20,665 bases of DNA from Bacteroidota bacterium (GCA_018267435.1 JAFDYM010000249.1:1-20665), one strand, 5' to 3'. Shown: positions 1 to 8,254, numbered from the stretch's first letter. Notes: generated from the letters alone by a model not told the origin. Made by a program: numbers and translations.

Positions 1-2
1 CT

Positions 3-230
3 TTACTTCTTCAAGGGCTTCAACAAGTATTCCAAGCCGTTCAGTTTTATCTCGTATATAGTCATAAGCAGTGCACCTAGCTTGCCCTGTGGCCAGCCCT
101 TGCGTTGAAGCCACTCTAGGTAGCTTACCGGTAGGTCGCACAGCAGCCTATCTTTATACTTACCGTAGGGCATTTTCATGCTTACCAGTTGCAGCAGCAT
201 TTCGCTATTGGGTTGTGGTTGTTCTTGCAT
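3..230 (-). CDS. DUF3820 (QSregVF_b-type) small protein
   Basis: A 75-residue soluble protein of the DUF3820 family. The family signature is clear: MPYGKYKDRLLCDLP at residues 20-34, then a YLEWLQRKGWP block and a C-terminal YEIKLNGLE block. No biochemical function is established; the Pfam name links the family to quorum-sensing-regulated virulence, which I would not transfer here. I place the start at 230 rather than at the longer open frame reaching 296, because this ATG overlaps the stop of the upstream gene (TAATG, sharing one base), the usual sign of translational coupling, and because family similarity begins just after it. It is the third gene of the hflX run. The stop lies three bases from the window edge, so genes further downstream cannot be seen. 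Confidence 0.85.
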   Translation of the reverse strand: MQEQPQPNSEMLLQLVSMKMPYGKYKDRLLCDLPVSYLEWLQRKGWPQGKLGALLMTIYEIKLNGLEYLLKPLKK

Positions 231-661
231 TATGCTTCTATGGTTTTTAGTACGTACTCTTCTACTGGCTTGCGGTGTTGGTCTAGTTGGTACCAATCAT
301 ATATAAGCCCACAGGCAAAACATACTAGTGCAATACTTAAATCGATGCCGCTAAGTGTTACGCATATTAGCACAAACGCCGCAAGCATCAAACCTATCCT
401 TATCAACCTTCCTTCGCGGTGCTTATACGTTACCTTTACTATGCTGCCTTTATCTACTTCTATAAAAGTAAGCTTTGCATGTAGCTTATTCTCCCATGCA
501 AAATGGTTATCCCATATTACAAGCTCATCGCCCACCCATTTACCCTCAAAGGCTTCGCCGTGGCCATTGCTGGTTTCGCCTTTAGCCTTTACTTCTTCTA
601 TCTGTTTGTCGAACCTATATATAAGGTCGGCCTTGGTAAGTGGGGTACTATGTTCGCTCAT
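230..661 (-). CDS. hypothetical two-helix membrane protein
   Basis: A 143-residue protein I do not recognise. Residues 1-80 are soluble and mixed in charge, with a beta-like segment (GDELVIWDNHFAWENKLHAKLTF begins near residue 44). Two hydrophobic helices follow at about 86-102 and 105-121, joined by a very short turn, then a short charged tail. This resembles small membrane proteins with a PH-like N-terminal domain, but that is a guess. There is no signal peptide. The ATG lies three bases after the hflX stop, and its own stop overlaps the start of the DUF3820 gene, so it is almost certainly co-transcribed with both. The function is unknown; co-expression with HflX gives no firm clue. Confidence 0.75.
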   Translation of the reverse strand: MSEHSTPLTKADLIYRFDKQIEEVKAKGETSNGHGEAFEGKWVGDELVIWDNHFAWENKLHAKLTFIEVDKGSIVKVTYKHREGRLIRIGLMLAAFVLICVTLSGIDLSIALVCFACGLIYDWYQLDQHRKPVEEYVLKTIEA

Positions 662-664
662 GTG

Positions 665-1903
665 CTACTCTCCACCCTCTTCCGTCAACTGGTCCCTGTA
701 GTCCACAAACCAACCTGCCTTGAAAGGATAACGCTCCAAGTATAGCTTCTTCACTTTTTCGAACAGCAAGTGCCTTAGCTCGGCTGTGTTGCGGTTGTGC
801 GCGGCAGATATAAAGATGCAGTTATCGTGCGTGCGTGCCATCCAGCTATCGCGCAGATCCTGCAGTATGTTCTTCTTTACTTCCAGCGGTGTAAACTCAT
901 CAAAATTCTTCTGCTCGTACAGGTCCATTTTGTTGAATACCACTATCACGGGTTTATCGCCACAGTTCAGTTCCTGTAGTATGGTGTTTACTACATTCAT
1001 CTGGTCGTTAAAGGCAGGGTGCGATATATCTACCACGTGCAGCAATATATCTGCTTCTATGGCTTCATCTAGTGTAGATTTGAAACTCTCAATAAGGTGC
1101 GTAGGCAACTTGCGGATGAAACCAACCGTATCGCTTAGCAAGAATGGTACTGTTTCAAAAGTTACCTTGCGCACCGTAGTATCCAGCGTTGCAAACAGTT
1201 TGTTCTCTGCAAATACCTGTTCCTTGGCAAGCAAGTTCATCAGCGTGCTTTTACCCACGTTGGTGTAGCCTACCAGCGCCACACGTATCATTTCGCCACG
1301 GTTTTTGCGGCGCACCTCGTTCTGCTTATCTATTTCCTTCAGCTTATCCTTCAGCGAGGTTATTTTCTTCTCGGCCATACGGCGGTCGGTTTCTATCTCT
1401 TTCTCGCCACTACCACCACGCGTACCTGTGCCACCACGCTGCCTTTCCAAGTGCGTCCACATACCTTTCAATCGTGGTAGCATGTATTGCAGCCTTGCTA
1501 GTTCTACCTGCGTTTTGGCTTGTACGGTTTGTGCCCTGTCGCTGAATATTTCCAATATCAGCATACTGCGGTCAAGCACCTTCTTCTTTAGTATGGCCTC
1601 TATGTTGCGCTGCTGGCTCGGCGATATTTCATCATCGATTATAATCAAATCAACGCCCTTAGCCTCTACATAGGTTTTTACTTCCTCTAGCTTGCCCTTA
1701 CCCACATAGCTTTTGTTATCAGGGTGGCTCATTTTCTGCGTAAAGCGCTTTAGCGTTTGCACACCTGCGGTTAACGATAAAAACTCCAACTCGTCCAAGT
1801 ACTCAGTAGTCTGTTCATCGCTTTGGCCGGTAGGCACTACAGCCACCAGCACAGCAGTTTCCTGCTTAAAATTCAAATTGTCGTGTATCTTCTTTTCAGC
1901 CAT
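665..1903 (-). CDS. hflX: GTPase HflX (ribosome-associated)
   Basis: A 412-residue HflX-type GTPase. In characterised species HflX binds the large ribosomal subunit and splits stalled or stressed 70S ribosomes. The N-terminal HflX domain (about 17-200) contains the glycine-rich linker RGGTGTRGGSGEKEIETDRR at 156-175, which is diagnostic of the family. The G domain follows: G1 GYTNVGKST (212-220), switch DTTVR (241-245), G3 DTVG (258-261), G4 NKMD (324-327) and a SAA G5 near the C-terminus. All nucleotide-binding motifs are intact and the length is normal for the family. It is the first gene of a three-gene minus-strand run with 3-nt spacing and then an overlap. A weak -7 element (TATTTTCG) lies on the minus strand at 1954-1947. 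Confidence in the family is very high. Confidence 0.97.
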   Translation of the reverse strand: MAEKKIHDNLNFKQETAVLVAVVPTGQSDEQTTEYLDELEFLSLTAGVQTLKRFTQKMSHPDNKSYVGKGKLEEVKTYVEAKGVDLIIIDDEISPSQQRNIEAILKKKVLDRSMLILEIFSDRAQTVQAKTQVELARLQYMLPRLKGMWTHLERQRGGTGTRGGSGEKEIETDRRMAEKKITSLKDKLKEIDKQNEVRRKNRGEMIRVALVGYTNVGKSTLMNLLAKEQVFAENKLFATLDTTVRKVTFETVPFLLSDTVGFIRKLPTHLIESFKSTLDEAIEADILLHVVDISHPAFNDQMNVVNTILQELNCGDKPVIVVFNKMDLYEQKNFDEFTPLEVKKNILQDLRDSWMARTHDNCIFISAAHNRNTAELRHLLFEKVKKLYLERYPFKAGWFVDYRDQLTEEGGE

Positions 1904-2000
1904 TCTTTATCTATCATCCGCCTGTTTAATCTGTATTGGCGGGCAACGAAAATACTATTTTAACACGAGTAGGTATGATAAGGAATGCTAAAGGGGCTTA

Positions 2001-2032
2001 GAATGTGATGATGTGATAAAATGACAAAATGG
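2001..2032. repeat. short degenerate tandem repeat (ATGTGATG-like)
   Basis: In the gap between yidD and hflX a unit of 7-8 nt close to ATGTGATG/ATGTGATA/AAATGAC is repeated about four times with decay. Similar ATGTGATG tracts occur in intergenic DNA of many Bacteroidota, from general knowledge. I see no coding or regulatory role. Confidence 0.45.
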
Positions 2033-2078
2033 GTGCAGCAAGCTGTTGCAACACTACCTTAGTTGCATGAGTTACTCT

Positions 2079-2100
2079 GAGACGAAAAGTTTTGCGTCTC
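2079..2100 (-). terminator. hairpin downstream of yidD (possible terminator/REP-like palindrome)
   Basis: GAGACG-AAAA and TTTT-GCGTCTC form an inverted repeat with one bulge, about 10 bp, 13 nt after the yidD stop on the minus strand. There is no clean U tract, so it may be an intergenic palindrome of the GAGACGCAAAA type frequent in this phylum rather than a true intrinsic terminator. Confidence 0.4.
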
Positions 2101-2112
2101 TACGGAGTAGCG

Positions 2113-2337
2113 CTACGGCACCGGGTCGTAGCCATGTCCGCCCCAAGGGTGGCAGCGGCTGATGCGCTTGAGGGTAAGCCAACCTCCTTTAAACGGACCA
2201 TATTTTTTAATGGCCTGTATGCCGTACTCGCTACAGGTAGGCTGGTAGCGGCAGCTAGGCGGCAGCAATGGCGATAGCAGCTTTTTATATAGCTGTATCA
2301 ATAGCAAAAAGAAACCGCCTATTATCTTGTTTATCAC
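2113..2337 (-). CDS. yidD: membrane protein insertion efficiency factor YidD
   Basis: A 74-residue YidD family protein. Family members assist insertion of proteins into the inner membrane by YidC and usually carry an N-terminal amphipathic or membrane-binding helix. The signature is complete: LLSPLLPPSCRYQPTCSEYG at residues 20-39, with C29 and C35, then WLTLKRISRCHPWG with C62, and a C-terminal HGYDPVP. The length is typical. The start codon is GTG (2337-2335); no ATG lies upstream in frame, and the hydrophobic N-terminus fits this start. A perfect -7 element (TACCTTTG, 2349-2342) ends only four bases before the GTG, which implies a leaderless or nearly leaderless mRNA. It is not next to rnpA, rpmH or yidC, its partners in many other bacteria, but separation is common in Bacteroidota. 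Confidence 0.95.
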   Translation of the reverse strand: MINKIIGGFFLLLIQLYKKLLSPLLPPSCRYQPTCSEYGIQAIKKYGPFKGGWLTLKRISRCHPWGGHGYDPVP

Positions 2338-2341
2338 TGCG

Positions 2342-2349
2342 CAAAGGTA
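2342..2349 (-). promoter_or_regulatory. -7 promoter element of yidD
   Basis: TACCTTTG on the minus strand is an exact match to the Bacteroidota -7 consensus TAnnTTTG. It ends four bases before the GTG start codon. No clear TTTG is visible at the -33 position, which lowers confidence. Confidence 0.5.
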
Positions 2350-2423
2350 ATCAATACAGTTTCACCTTGCTACAGGGGTGAGTGTAAGGTTTTCTACGTA
2401 ATACATCTAGCACTTTTCATGTA

Positions 2424-2468
2424 TTCTTTGCGTTCTCTGCGTTTTAAACTTTGCGGCCTCTGCGTGAA
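2424..2468. repeat. degenerate CGCAGAG/CGCAAAG repeat block
   Basis: Read on the minus strand this is ACGCAGAGG, CCGCAAAGTTT, CGCAGAGAA, CGCAAAGAA, a roughly 10-nt-periodic series. It belongs to the same family as the blocks at 8162-8185, 14161-14207 and 19461-19580. It lies in the 301-nt gap between yidD and the efflux operon, which otherwise holds three inverted repeats (2508-2531, 2541-2556, 2587-2602) and the efflux promoter but no credible gene. Confidence 0.6.
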
Positions 2469-2549
2469 ACGGCTTTAGTCTTATCCTTCGCACGGGTTTT
2501 TAGCCCATTTACCGAAAAGACAGGGGGTAAAAGGCTCACTTCACAACTT

Positions 2550-2583
2550 TTTGTGATTTTAAATGTCTCAACACGTACTTTTG
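2550..2583 (+). promoter_or_regulatory. promoter of the RND efflux operon, with operator-like palindromes
   Basis: TTTG (2550-2553) and TACTTTTG (2576-2583, exact TAnnTTTG) are separated by 22 nt, slightly more than usual. The perfect inverted repeat TCACAA-N4-TTGTGA (2541-2556) covers the -33 element. A second one, ACTGAT-TAAA-ATCAGT (2587-2602) followed by seven T, covers the expected transcription start. These are placed like operators for a dimeric regulator. The second also resembles a weak terminator for any transcript entering from upstream. The 5' leader would be about 50 nt. Confidence 0.6.
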
Positions 2584-2638
2584 CAGACTGATTAAAATCA
2601 GTTTTTTTATTTAATAGTTTGACTTTAAAGAGACACGG

Positions 2639-3706
2639 ATGTCGAAATTTGTCTGGTTTATAATAGCATTGGTAGCCCTGGTGGCGGGTATCATTGTATA
2701 TAACAAAGTGTTGCATGGCAAAGACAAAACCCCTGCAGCAGCCAAGGGTGGCCCTCCTAAAGAGATGTCGGTAAATGCCTATGTGGTTAGCCCTAAAAGC
2801 ATTGAGAACAGCATATTGGCATCGGGCACTTTGCTACCTTTCGAGGATGCCGAGCTACACCCAGAGGTAAGCGGTAAAATAACACAGCTTAACCTAAACG
2901 AGGGAACACAAGTAGCCAAAGGGACTTTGCTGGTAAAGCTGTACGATGCCGACTTGCAGGCTCAACTTAAAAAGCTAAGGTTGCAGAAGGAGCAAGCCCA
3001 AAAAACCGAAGGCCGCATTAAACAGCTATTAGCCATAAACGGTGTAGGCCAGCAGGAGTATGATGATGTAGTAACCAACATCAACAACATAGATGCCGAT
3101 ATTGATTTGATACTGGCGCAAATAACCAAGACCGAAATACGCGCGCCCTTCAACGGTGTGGTGGGTTTAAAAAATGTAAGCCTTGGTTCGTATGTAACAC
3201 CTACTACCCTAGTGGCTACCTTTCAGCAGATAGACCCGCTAAAGGTTGACTTTACCATACCTGAAAAGTACGCCGCCAGCACGGGCAAAGGCGAAACTTT
3301 AAAGTTTAATGTAGAAGGCTTTACCGAGCAGTTCAATGGTAAAATATATGCCGTAGAGCCGCAGATAGATGTAGCTACACGCAGCATAAAAGTGCGCGCA
3401 CAAGTGCAGAACACAAAAGCCAAATTGCTGCCGGGCGCCTTTGCCAAAGTTGATTTGGGTTTAAAGAATATCGATAATGCCATACTGGTGCCTACGCAGT
3501 GTATTATACCCGAGGCGCGCAATAAAAAGGTGATAGTAGTAAACAATGGCAAGGCTGATTTTCGCATTGTAGAAACAGGCGTGCGCGGCGAAACATATAT
3601 ACAAGTAACCAAGGGACTTGAAGTAGGCGACACGATAGTAACTACAGCCTTGATGTATATAAAGCCTGATATGGGATTGAAAGTGGTAAAAATATCTGAT
3701 AAGTAA
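2639..3706 (+). CDS. RND efflux periplasmic adaptor subunit (membrane fusion protein)
   Basis: A 355-residue adaptor of the AcrA/MexA class (HlyD-like), bridging the inner-membrane pump and the TolC-like channel. An uncleaved N-terminal membrane anchor lies at about 4-21; there is no lipobox cysteine. The first half of the lipoyl/barrel-sandwich domain is at about 73-105 (HPEVSGKITQLNLNEGTQVA), then a rather short coiled-coil hairpin (about 106-150), the second lipoyl half (ITKTEIRAPFNGVVG, about 163-177), a beta-barrel domain containing VDFTIPE (about 200-275) and a C-terminal membrane-proximal domain. It is the first gene of a three-gene operon; the pump starts 20 nt downstream. The substrate cannot be inferred. 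Regulation is suggested by the palindromes on the promoter, but no regulator gene lies next to it. Confidence 0.95.
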   Translation: MSKFVWFIIALVALVAGIIVYNKVLHGKDKTPAAAKGGPPKEMSVNAYVVSPKSIENSILASGTLLPFEDAELHPEVSGKITQLNLNEGTQVAKGTLLVKLYDADLQAQLKKLRLQKEQAQKTEGRIKQLLAINGVGQQEYDDVVTNINNIDADIDLILAQITKTEIRAPFNGVVGLKNVSLGSYVTPTTLVATFQQIDPLKVDFTIPEKYAASTGKGETLKFNVEGFTEQFNGKIYAVEPQIDVATRSIKVRAQVQNTKAKLLPGAFAKVDLGLKNIDNAILVPTQCIIPEARNKKVIVVNNGKADFRIVETGVRGETYIQVTKGLEVGDTIVTTALMYIKPDMGLKVVKISDK

Positions 3707-6587
3707 ATTCAATATAAGCAAGCAACATGAGTTTACCATCGTTAAGTTTAAAACGCCCCGTACTAGCCATAGTAATGAATATCGTTATCCTCCTTTTCGG
3801 GGGTATCGGTTTCTACTTTCTAGGCGTGCGCGAGTATCCTTCTATTGATCCGCCAGTAATAACAGTGCGCACCAACTACACCGGTGCCAATGCCGATGTA
3901 ATAGAAAGCCAAATAACCGAGCCGCTAGAGAAAGCAATAAACGGCGTAGAAGGCATACGCTCTATAAGCAGCAGCAGCAACCAAGGAAGTAGCATTATAA
4001 CAGTAGAATTTAACCTAGGTGCTAACCTTGAGGCGGCCGCCAACGATGTGCGCGATAAAGTATCGCAAGCAGTAAGGCAGCTACCGCAAGATATAGATGC
4101 GCCACCCGTAACCAGCAAGGCCGATGCCAACAGCGATGCCGTAATATCAATGACCGTGCAGAGCAATACGCGCAACCAACTACAGGTAAACGACTACGCT
4201 ACCAATATACTATTGGAGCGCCTACAAACCATACCTGGAGTAAGTACCGTGCAGATATGGGGCGAGAAGAAGTACGCCATGCGCCTATGGATTGACCCCA
4301 TGAAACTATCGGCCTACAACCTTACTTTTGCCGATATACAAGCCGCGCTTGATAAAGAAAACGTGGAGCTACCTGCGGGTAAAATATATGGCAACAACAC
4401 CGAACTAACCGTTAAAACTTTTGGTAGGCTAACTACCGAAGATGACTTTAACGACATGATAGTGAAGAGCGGCGAAAACCAAATAGTGCGCTTTCGCGAT
4501 ATAGGTAATGCCATGCTGGGGCCAGAGAACGAAGAGACTATATTGAAAGAGCGCGGCGTGCCCATGGTGGCCCTTGCCATAGTACCACAGCCGGGCAGCA
4601 ACTATGTAGAGATAGCCAACGAATTTTACAAACGCTTTGAAGAAATTAAGAAGGAAATACCCGACGACATTAAGCTGAACATAGCGCTTGACCAAACTGT
4701 ATTTGTAAAGCGCAGTATAACCGAAGTAGGTGAAACCCTTGCCATAGCCTTCGGCTTGGTGGTTATCATTATATACCTATTCTTCCGCGATTGGCTAATA
4801 GCCGTGCGCCCTTTGATAGATATACCCGTATCCTTGATAGGTGCCTTCTTCATTATGTACCTATTCGGCTTTACTATCAACGTACTTACACTGTTAGCCA
4901 TCGTACTAGCCACAGGTTTGGTGGTAGATGACGGTATAGTGGTAACTGAAAACATATTCAAGAAACTGGAGAAAGGCATAAACAAGCATGATGCCGCACG
5001 CGAGGGCAGCGAGGAGATATACTTCGCCGTAATAGCTACTTCTATTACACTTGCGGTGGTGTTCTTGCCTATCATTTTCTTACAGGGCTTTGTGGGCAGC
5101 CTGTTCCGCGAGTTTGGTATAGTGGTGGCAGGTGCGGTGCTCATCTCGGCATTTGTATCGCTTACACTTACGCCCGTATTGAACGTGTTGTTGACTAAAG
5201 ACACGCACGAGCATGGTTGGTTCTACAAAAAGACTGAACCTTTTTACCAAGCGATGGACGATGGTTACCGCGACTTATTGAAAGGCTTTATGAAGGTGCG
5301 TTGGATGGCCTTTGTAATACTAGCTGCTTGTGTGGCCTTAATGGTAGTTATTTTCTTCAACCTACAATCGGAGCTTGCACCGCTGGAAGACAGAAGCGTG
5401 TTCCGCCTAAGTATGAGTACCCCCGAAGGTACCAGCTACGACTACATGGATAGATATGTAAACCGTGTAGGAAGCTTTTTGCAGGATTCGGTAGATGAAG
5501 CGCAGATAGTACTAACGGTTACTGCGCCGGGCTTTTCGGGTAGCGGCTCGGTTAACTCTGCCTTTGCGCGTATACGCCTTAGCGAGCCGCACGATAGGGA
5601 ACGCAGCCAACAGGAGATAGTAGATTATGTAAACAAGAACCTAGGTAGGTTCAACGAGGGCAAGGTGTTCGCCATACAAGAGCAAACTATATCTACCGGT
5701 GGTGGCGCACGCGGCGGCTTGCCAGTACAGTATGTTATTCAGAACCTCGACTTCAATAAGATACGTGAGAAGTTACCACTGTTCTTAGAAGAAGCGAACA
5801 AGAACCCCACCTTTCAGGGTGTAGATGTAAACTTGAAATTCAACAAACCCGAACTGCAAGTATCTATCGACCGCCTTAAAGCCAGCGAGTTGGGCGTATC
5901 GGTGCTAGATATATCTAGTACCTTGCAAATGGCACTAAGCGGCAGAAGGTTCGGCTACTTTATAATGAACGGTAAGCAGTACCAAGTTATGGGCCAGGTA
6001 GACCGCGATAACCGCGATGAACCTGTGGACTTGAAATCGTTCTACGTGCGCAACAACAAAGGCGAACGCATACAGCTAGATAACCTGGTGAAAATAGAAG
6101 AGCAAAGCAACCCACCGCAGTTGTACCACTACAACCGTTACAAATCTGCAACTGTATCTGCCGGCCTTGCGCCGGGCAAAACCATTGGCGATGGTATAGC
6201 AGCCATGGAAGAGATAAGGGCAAAAGTATTGGACGATACCTTTAGTACCGACCTATCGGGTGCCAGCCGCGACTTTGCCGAAAGCTCATCGAACATATTG
6301 TTTGCATTTGGCTTAGCGCTTATACTTATCTATCTCATTCTTGCAGCACAGTTCGAAAGCTTTATCGATCCTCTCATCATCATGATTACAGTGCCATTGG
6401 CATTTGCAGGTGCATTGCTAAGCTTGTGGATGTTCAACCAAACCTTCAACATCTTCTCGCAAATAGGTATTATTATGTTGATTGGCCTAGTAACCAAGAA
6501 CGGTATATTGATAGTAGAATTTGCCAACCAAAAGCGCGACGAAGGTGAAAACAAAATGGATGCTGTAGTTGATGCTGCCGCACTGCG

Positions 6588-6833
6588 TTGCGCCCTATAT
6601 TAATGACCAGCCTAGCTACATCGCTAGGTGCATTGCCTATAGCCTTGGCGCTAGGCGCAGGTGCACAAAGTCGCGTGCCGCTGGGTATAGTTATAATAGG
6701 AGGTATCATGTTCTCGTTGATACTTACCCTATTTGTAATACCCGCCATGTACAGCTACATGAGCCGCACTAATAGGCAGAGCGGCCCCATCCAAACCCTC
6801 CCCGAAGCGGAGGGCTTAAAACAAAGCCATTAA
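6588..6833 (+). CDS. C-terminal fragment of the RND permease (TM11-TM12), displaced by frameshift
   Basis: An 82-codon frame that is the tail of the pump gene, not an independent gene. It begins at the join with RPILMTSLATSLGALPIAL and holds two hydrophobic segments (LGIVIIGGIMFSLILTLFVIPAMY is the second, near residues 31-54), ending in a polar tail. A TTG at 6588 could formally act as a start, but there is no evidence for this. The last 20 codons include a GC-rich inverted repeat (6796-6814), and its stop is one base from the tolC-like start. Confidence 0.75.
   Translation: MRPILMTSLATSLGALPIALALGAGAQSRVPLGIVIIGGIMFSLILTLFVIPAMYSYMSRTNRQSGPIQTLPEAEGLKQSH
6796..6814 (+). repeat. GC-rich inverted repeat inside the pump's 3' coding tail
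   Basis: CCCTCC-N7-GGAGGG lies within the final, non-conserved codons of the pump and 20 bases before the tolC-like start. It matches the CCCTCC/GGAGGG palindromes common between genes in Bacteroidota. The mRNA hairpin could affect decay or processing within the operon, but has no U tract and is not a typical terminator. Confidence 0.55.
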
Positions 6834-6834
6834 T

Positions 6835-8151
6835 ATGTTAGCGAAGAAGAAAATATATAGTTTAATACTTGCTGCTATAGCAGTAGCAAGTTTAAATACA
6901 GCTGCTGCGCAGGAAACGTTGACGCTGGAGCAGGCTATTGAGCTTGCCCTAAAGAACAACTACGATATACTATTGGCGCGCAACGAAGCCGAGATAGCCG
7001 ATAGAAACAATACCATAGGTAATGCAGGCATGCTACCTACTGTTAACGCTACGCTTACCGATGCGTATACGCTAAACAATCTGAATCAAAGGTTCAGCAA
7101 TGGTGCACCCGATATAGCACGTAGTGGTGTAAACGGCAATAACGTGCAAGCTGCCGTGGCTTTGAACTGGGTGCTGTTCGATGGCTTGAGAATGTTTGCT
7201 ACTAAAGGTAGATTGAACCAACTAGAACAAATAGGCGAACTACAACTGCGCGACCAAATACAAAACACCGTAGCACAAGTAATAACCGCCTACTACAATG
7301 TAGTGGGCAGCAAGCAACAGTTAAAGGCAATTGAAGAAGCAATAGTAATAGCTGATGAACGCGCCAAAATAGCTGAAGCAAAATTTACCGTAGGCAGCAG
7401 CAGCAAGGTAGATTACCTACAAGCAAAAGTAGATGCCAATATGCAGCGCAGCAACCAGTTTAGCCAGCGTACATTAATAGAACAGCGCAAGGCTGAATTG
7501 AACAGGTTGATGGTACGCCCAGCCGATGCACCGTTCGAAGTAACCGACTCTATCATCATTAACTTAAATCCTGAACTTACCCCTGCCGACTTAGAGAAGA
7601 AGAACTTTCAACTAGCTATAGCAGCGCGCAATATAGATGTAGCTAAGTATGCCAAAAGGGAAGCCTTCTCGGGCTTTCTGCCATACCTAAACGGTACGGT
7701 AGGCTATGCCTTCGGCAGGTCGCAAAGCGATGCGGGTTTTACCCTGTATAACCAAAACTATGGCTTGCAAGCAGGCTTTCAGTTGAACATACCTTTGTTC
7801 AATGGTTTAAACACCATACGCCTGAACAAGATAGCAGGCATACAGGTGCAAAGTGCAGGCTTCAATTTCGAGAATGTAAAGATGCAGACCAACGTGGCTT
7901 ACTATAACCAGTTGCGCAATTTCGAGAATGCCAAAGAGGTGTTGAAGCTAGAAGAAGAGAACGTACAGTTGGCAGATGAAAACGCGAAGATAGCCTTGGA
8001 GCGTTTCCGCTTGGCGCAGTCCACCTCGCTTGAACTGCGCGAGGCACAGCTTAGCTTGGTAGATGCTCAGACGCGCACCGTGAATGCACGCCTAAATGCC
8101 AAATACGCCGAAACAGAATTGATGCGCTTGCAGGGGGAACTGGTGAAGTAA
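6835..8151 (+). CDS. TolC family outer-membrane efflux protein
   Basis: A 438-residue outer-membrane channel subunit of the TolC/OEP family, completing the tripartite exporter. A signal peptide covers about 1-25 (cleavage near AAAQ). Two OEP repeats follow. The first (about 27-225) starts with LTLEQAIELALKNNYDILLA and contains the typical F/YTVGSSSKVDYLQAKVD segment near 178-195. The second (about 240-430) has LFNGL (about 322-326) and the matching helix RFRLAQSTSLELREAQLSL. Length and order are normal. No lipobox cysteine is visible. The ATG is one base after the pump stop, so it depends on the operon mRNA. If the pump frameshift is real, this channel would need another inner-membrane partner. 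The substrate is unknown. Confidence 0.95.
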   Translation: MLAKKKIYSLILAAIAVASLNTAAAQETLTLEQAIELALKNNYDILLARNEAEIADRNNTIGNAGMLPTVNATLTDAYTLNNLNQRFSNGAPDIARSGVNGNNVQAAVALNWVLFDGLRMFATKGRLNQLEQIGELQLRDQIQNTVAQVITAYYNVVGSKQQLKAIEEAIVIADERAKIAEAKFTVGSSSKVDYLQAKVDANMQRSNQFSQRTLIEQRKAELNRLMVRPADAPFEVTDSIIINLNPELTPADLEKKNFQLAIAARNIDVAKYAKREAFSGFLPYLNGTVGYAFGRSQSDAGFTLYNQNYGLQAGFQLNIPLFNGLNTIRLNKIAGIQVQSAGFNFENVKMQTNVAYYNQLRNFENAKEVLKLEEENVQLADENAKIALERFRLAQSTSLELREAQLSLVDAQTRTVNARLNAKYAETELMRLQGELVK

Positions 8152-8161
8152 GAAGGAATAC

Positions 8162-8185
8162 AATTAACCATAAAGGGCGCGAAGG
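8162..8185 (+). repeat. decayed AACCATAAAGGGCGCGAAGG repeat
   Basis: A short member of the same family as the blocks at 2424-2468, 14161-14207 and 19461-19580: TTAACCATAAAGGGCGCGAAGG, just after the tolC-like stop. The nearby AATCTGTGGCTAA (about 8209-8221) also resembles a recurrent intergenic phrase in this phylum. No gene lies between 8152 and 8310. Confidence 0.45.
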
Positions 8186-8254
8186 TTTAATAATTGTATT
8201 TGTATTTAATCTGTGGCTAAGCCATTCATTTAACACCTAGGGCGAACCTTTCAA

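Larger units (their letters stand above)
3727..6833 (+). pseudogene. RND efflux permease (HAE1/AcrB-like), frameshifted near the 3' end
   Basis: An inner-membrane proton/drug antiporter of the AcrB class. The first frame (3727-6603, 958 residues) runs from TM1 (SLKRPVLAIVMNIVILLFGG) through both large periplasmic domains to TM10. The proton-relay residues are present: D401 and D402 in TM4 (GLVVDDGIVVTEN) and K924 in TM10 (GLVTKNGILIVEFA). It then ends abnormally in DAAALRCALY. The remaining family sequence, RPILMTSLATSLGALPIAL with TM11 and TM12, continues in another frame from 6588 to 6833. Adding one T in the CGTTG at 6586-6590 restores ...AAALRLRPILMTS, exactly the family pattern, and a total near 1036 residues, the normal length. 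So one base is missing, either a true mutation or an assembly error. The rest of the gene shows no decay, which suggests a recent event or an error. Confidence 0.93.

Noticed and set aside
231..296. Longer N-terminus for the DUF3820 protein (start at 296)
   Set aside because: It would lie inside the upstream gene; the start at 230 gives the usual TAATG overlap and fits the family.
2092..2277. Plus-strand frame of 61 codons
   Set aside because: It is antisense to yidD, whose family motifs are unmistakable on the minus strand.
2444..2716. Minus-strand frame of 90 codons
   Set aside because: It overlaps the efflux promoter, the repeat block and the start of the adaptor gene, and has no recognisable domain.
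6580..6605. Programmed -1 ribosomal frameshift in the pump gene
   Set aside because: No slippery heptamer (X XXY YYZ) and no clear downstream pseudoknot; a missing base explains the data better.
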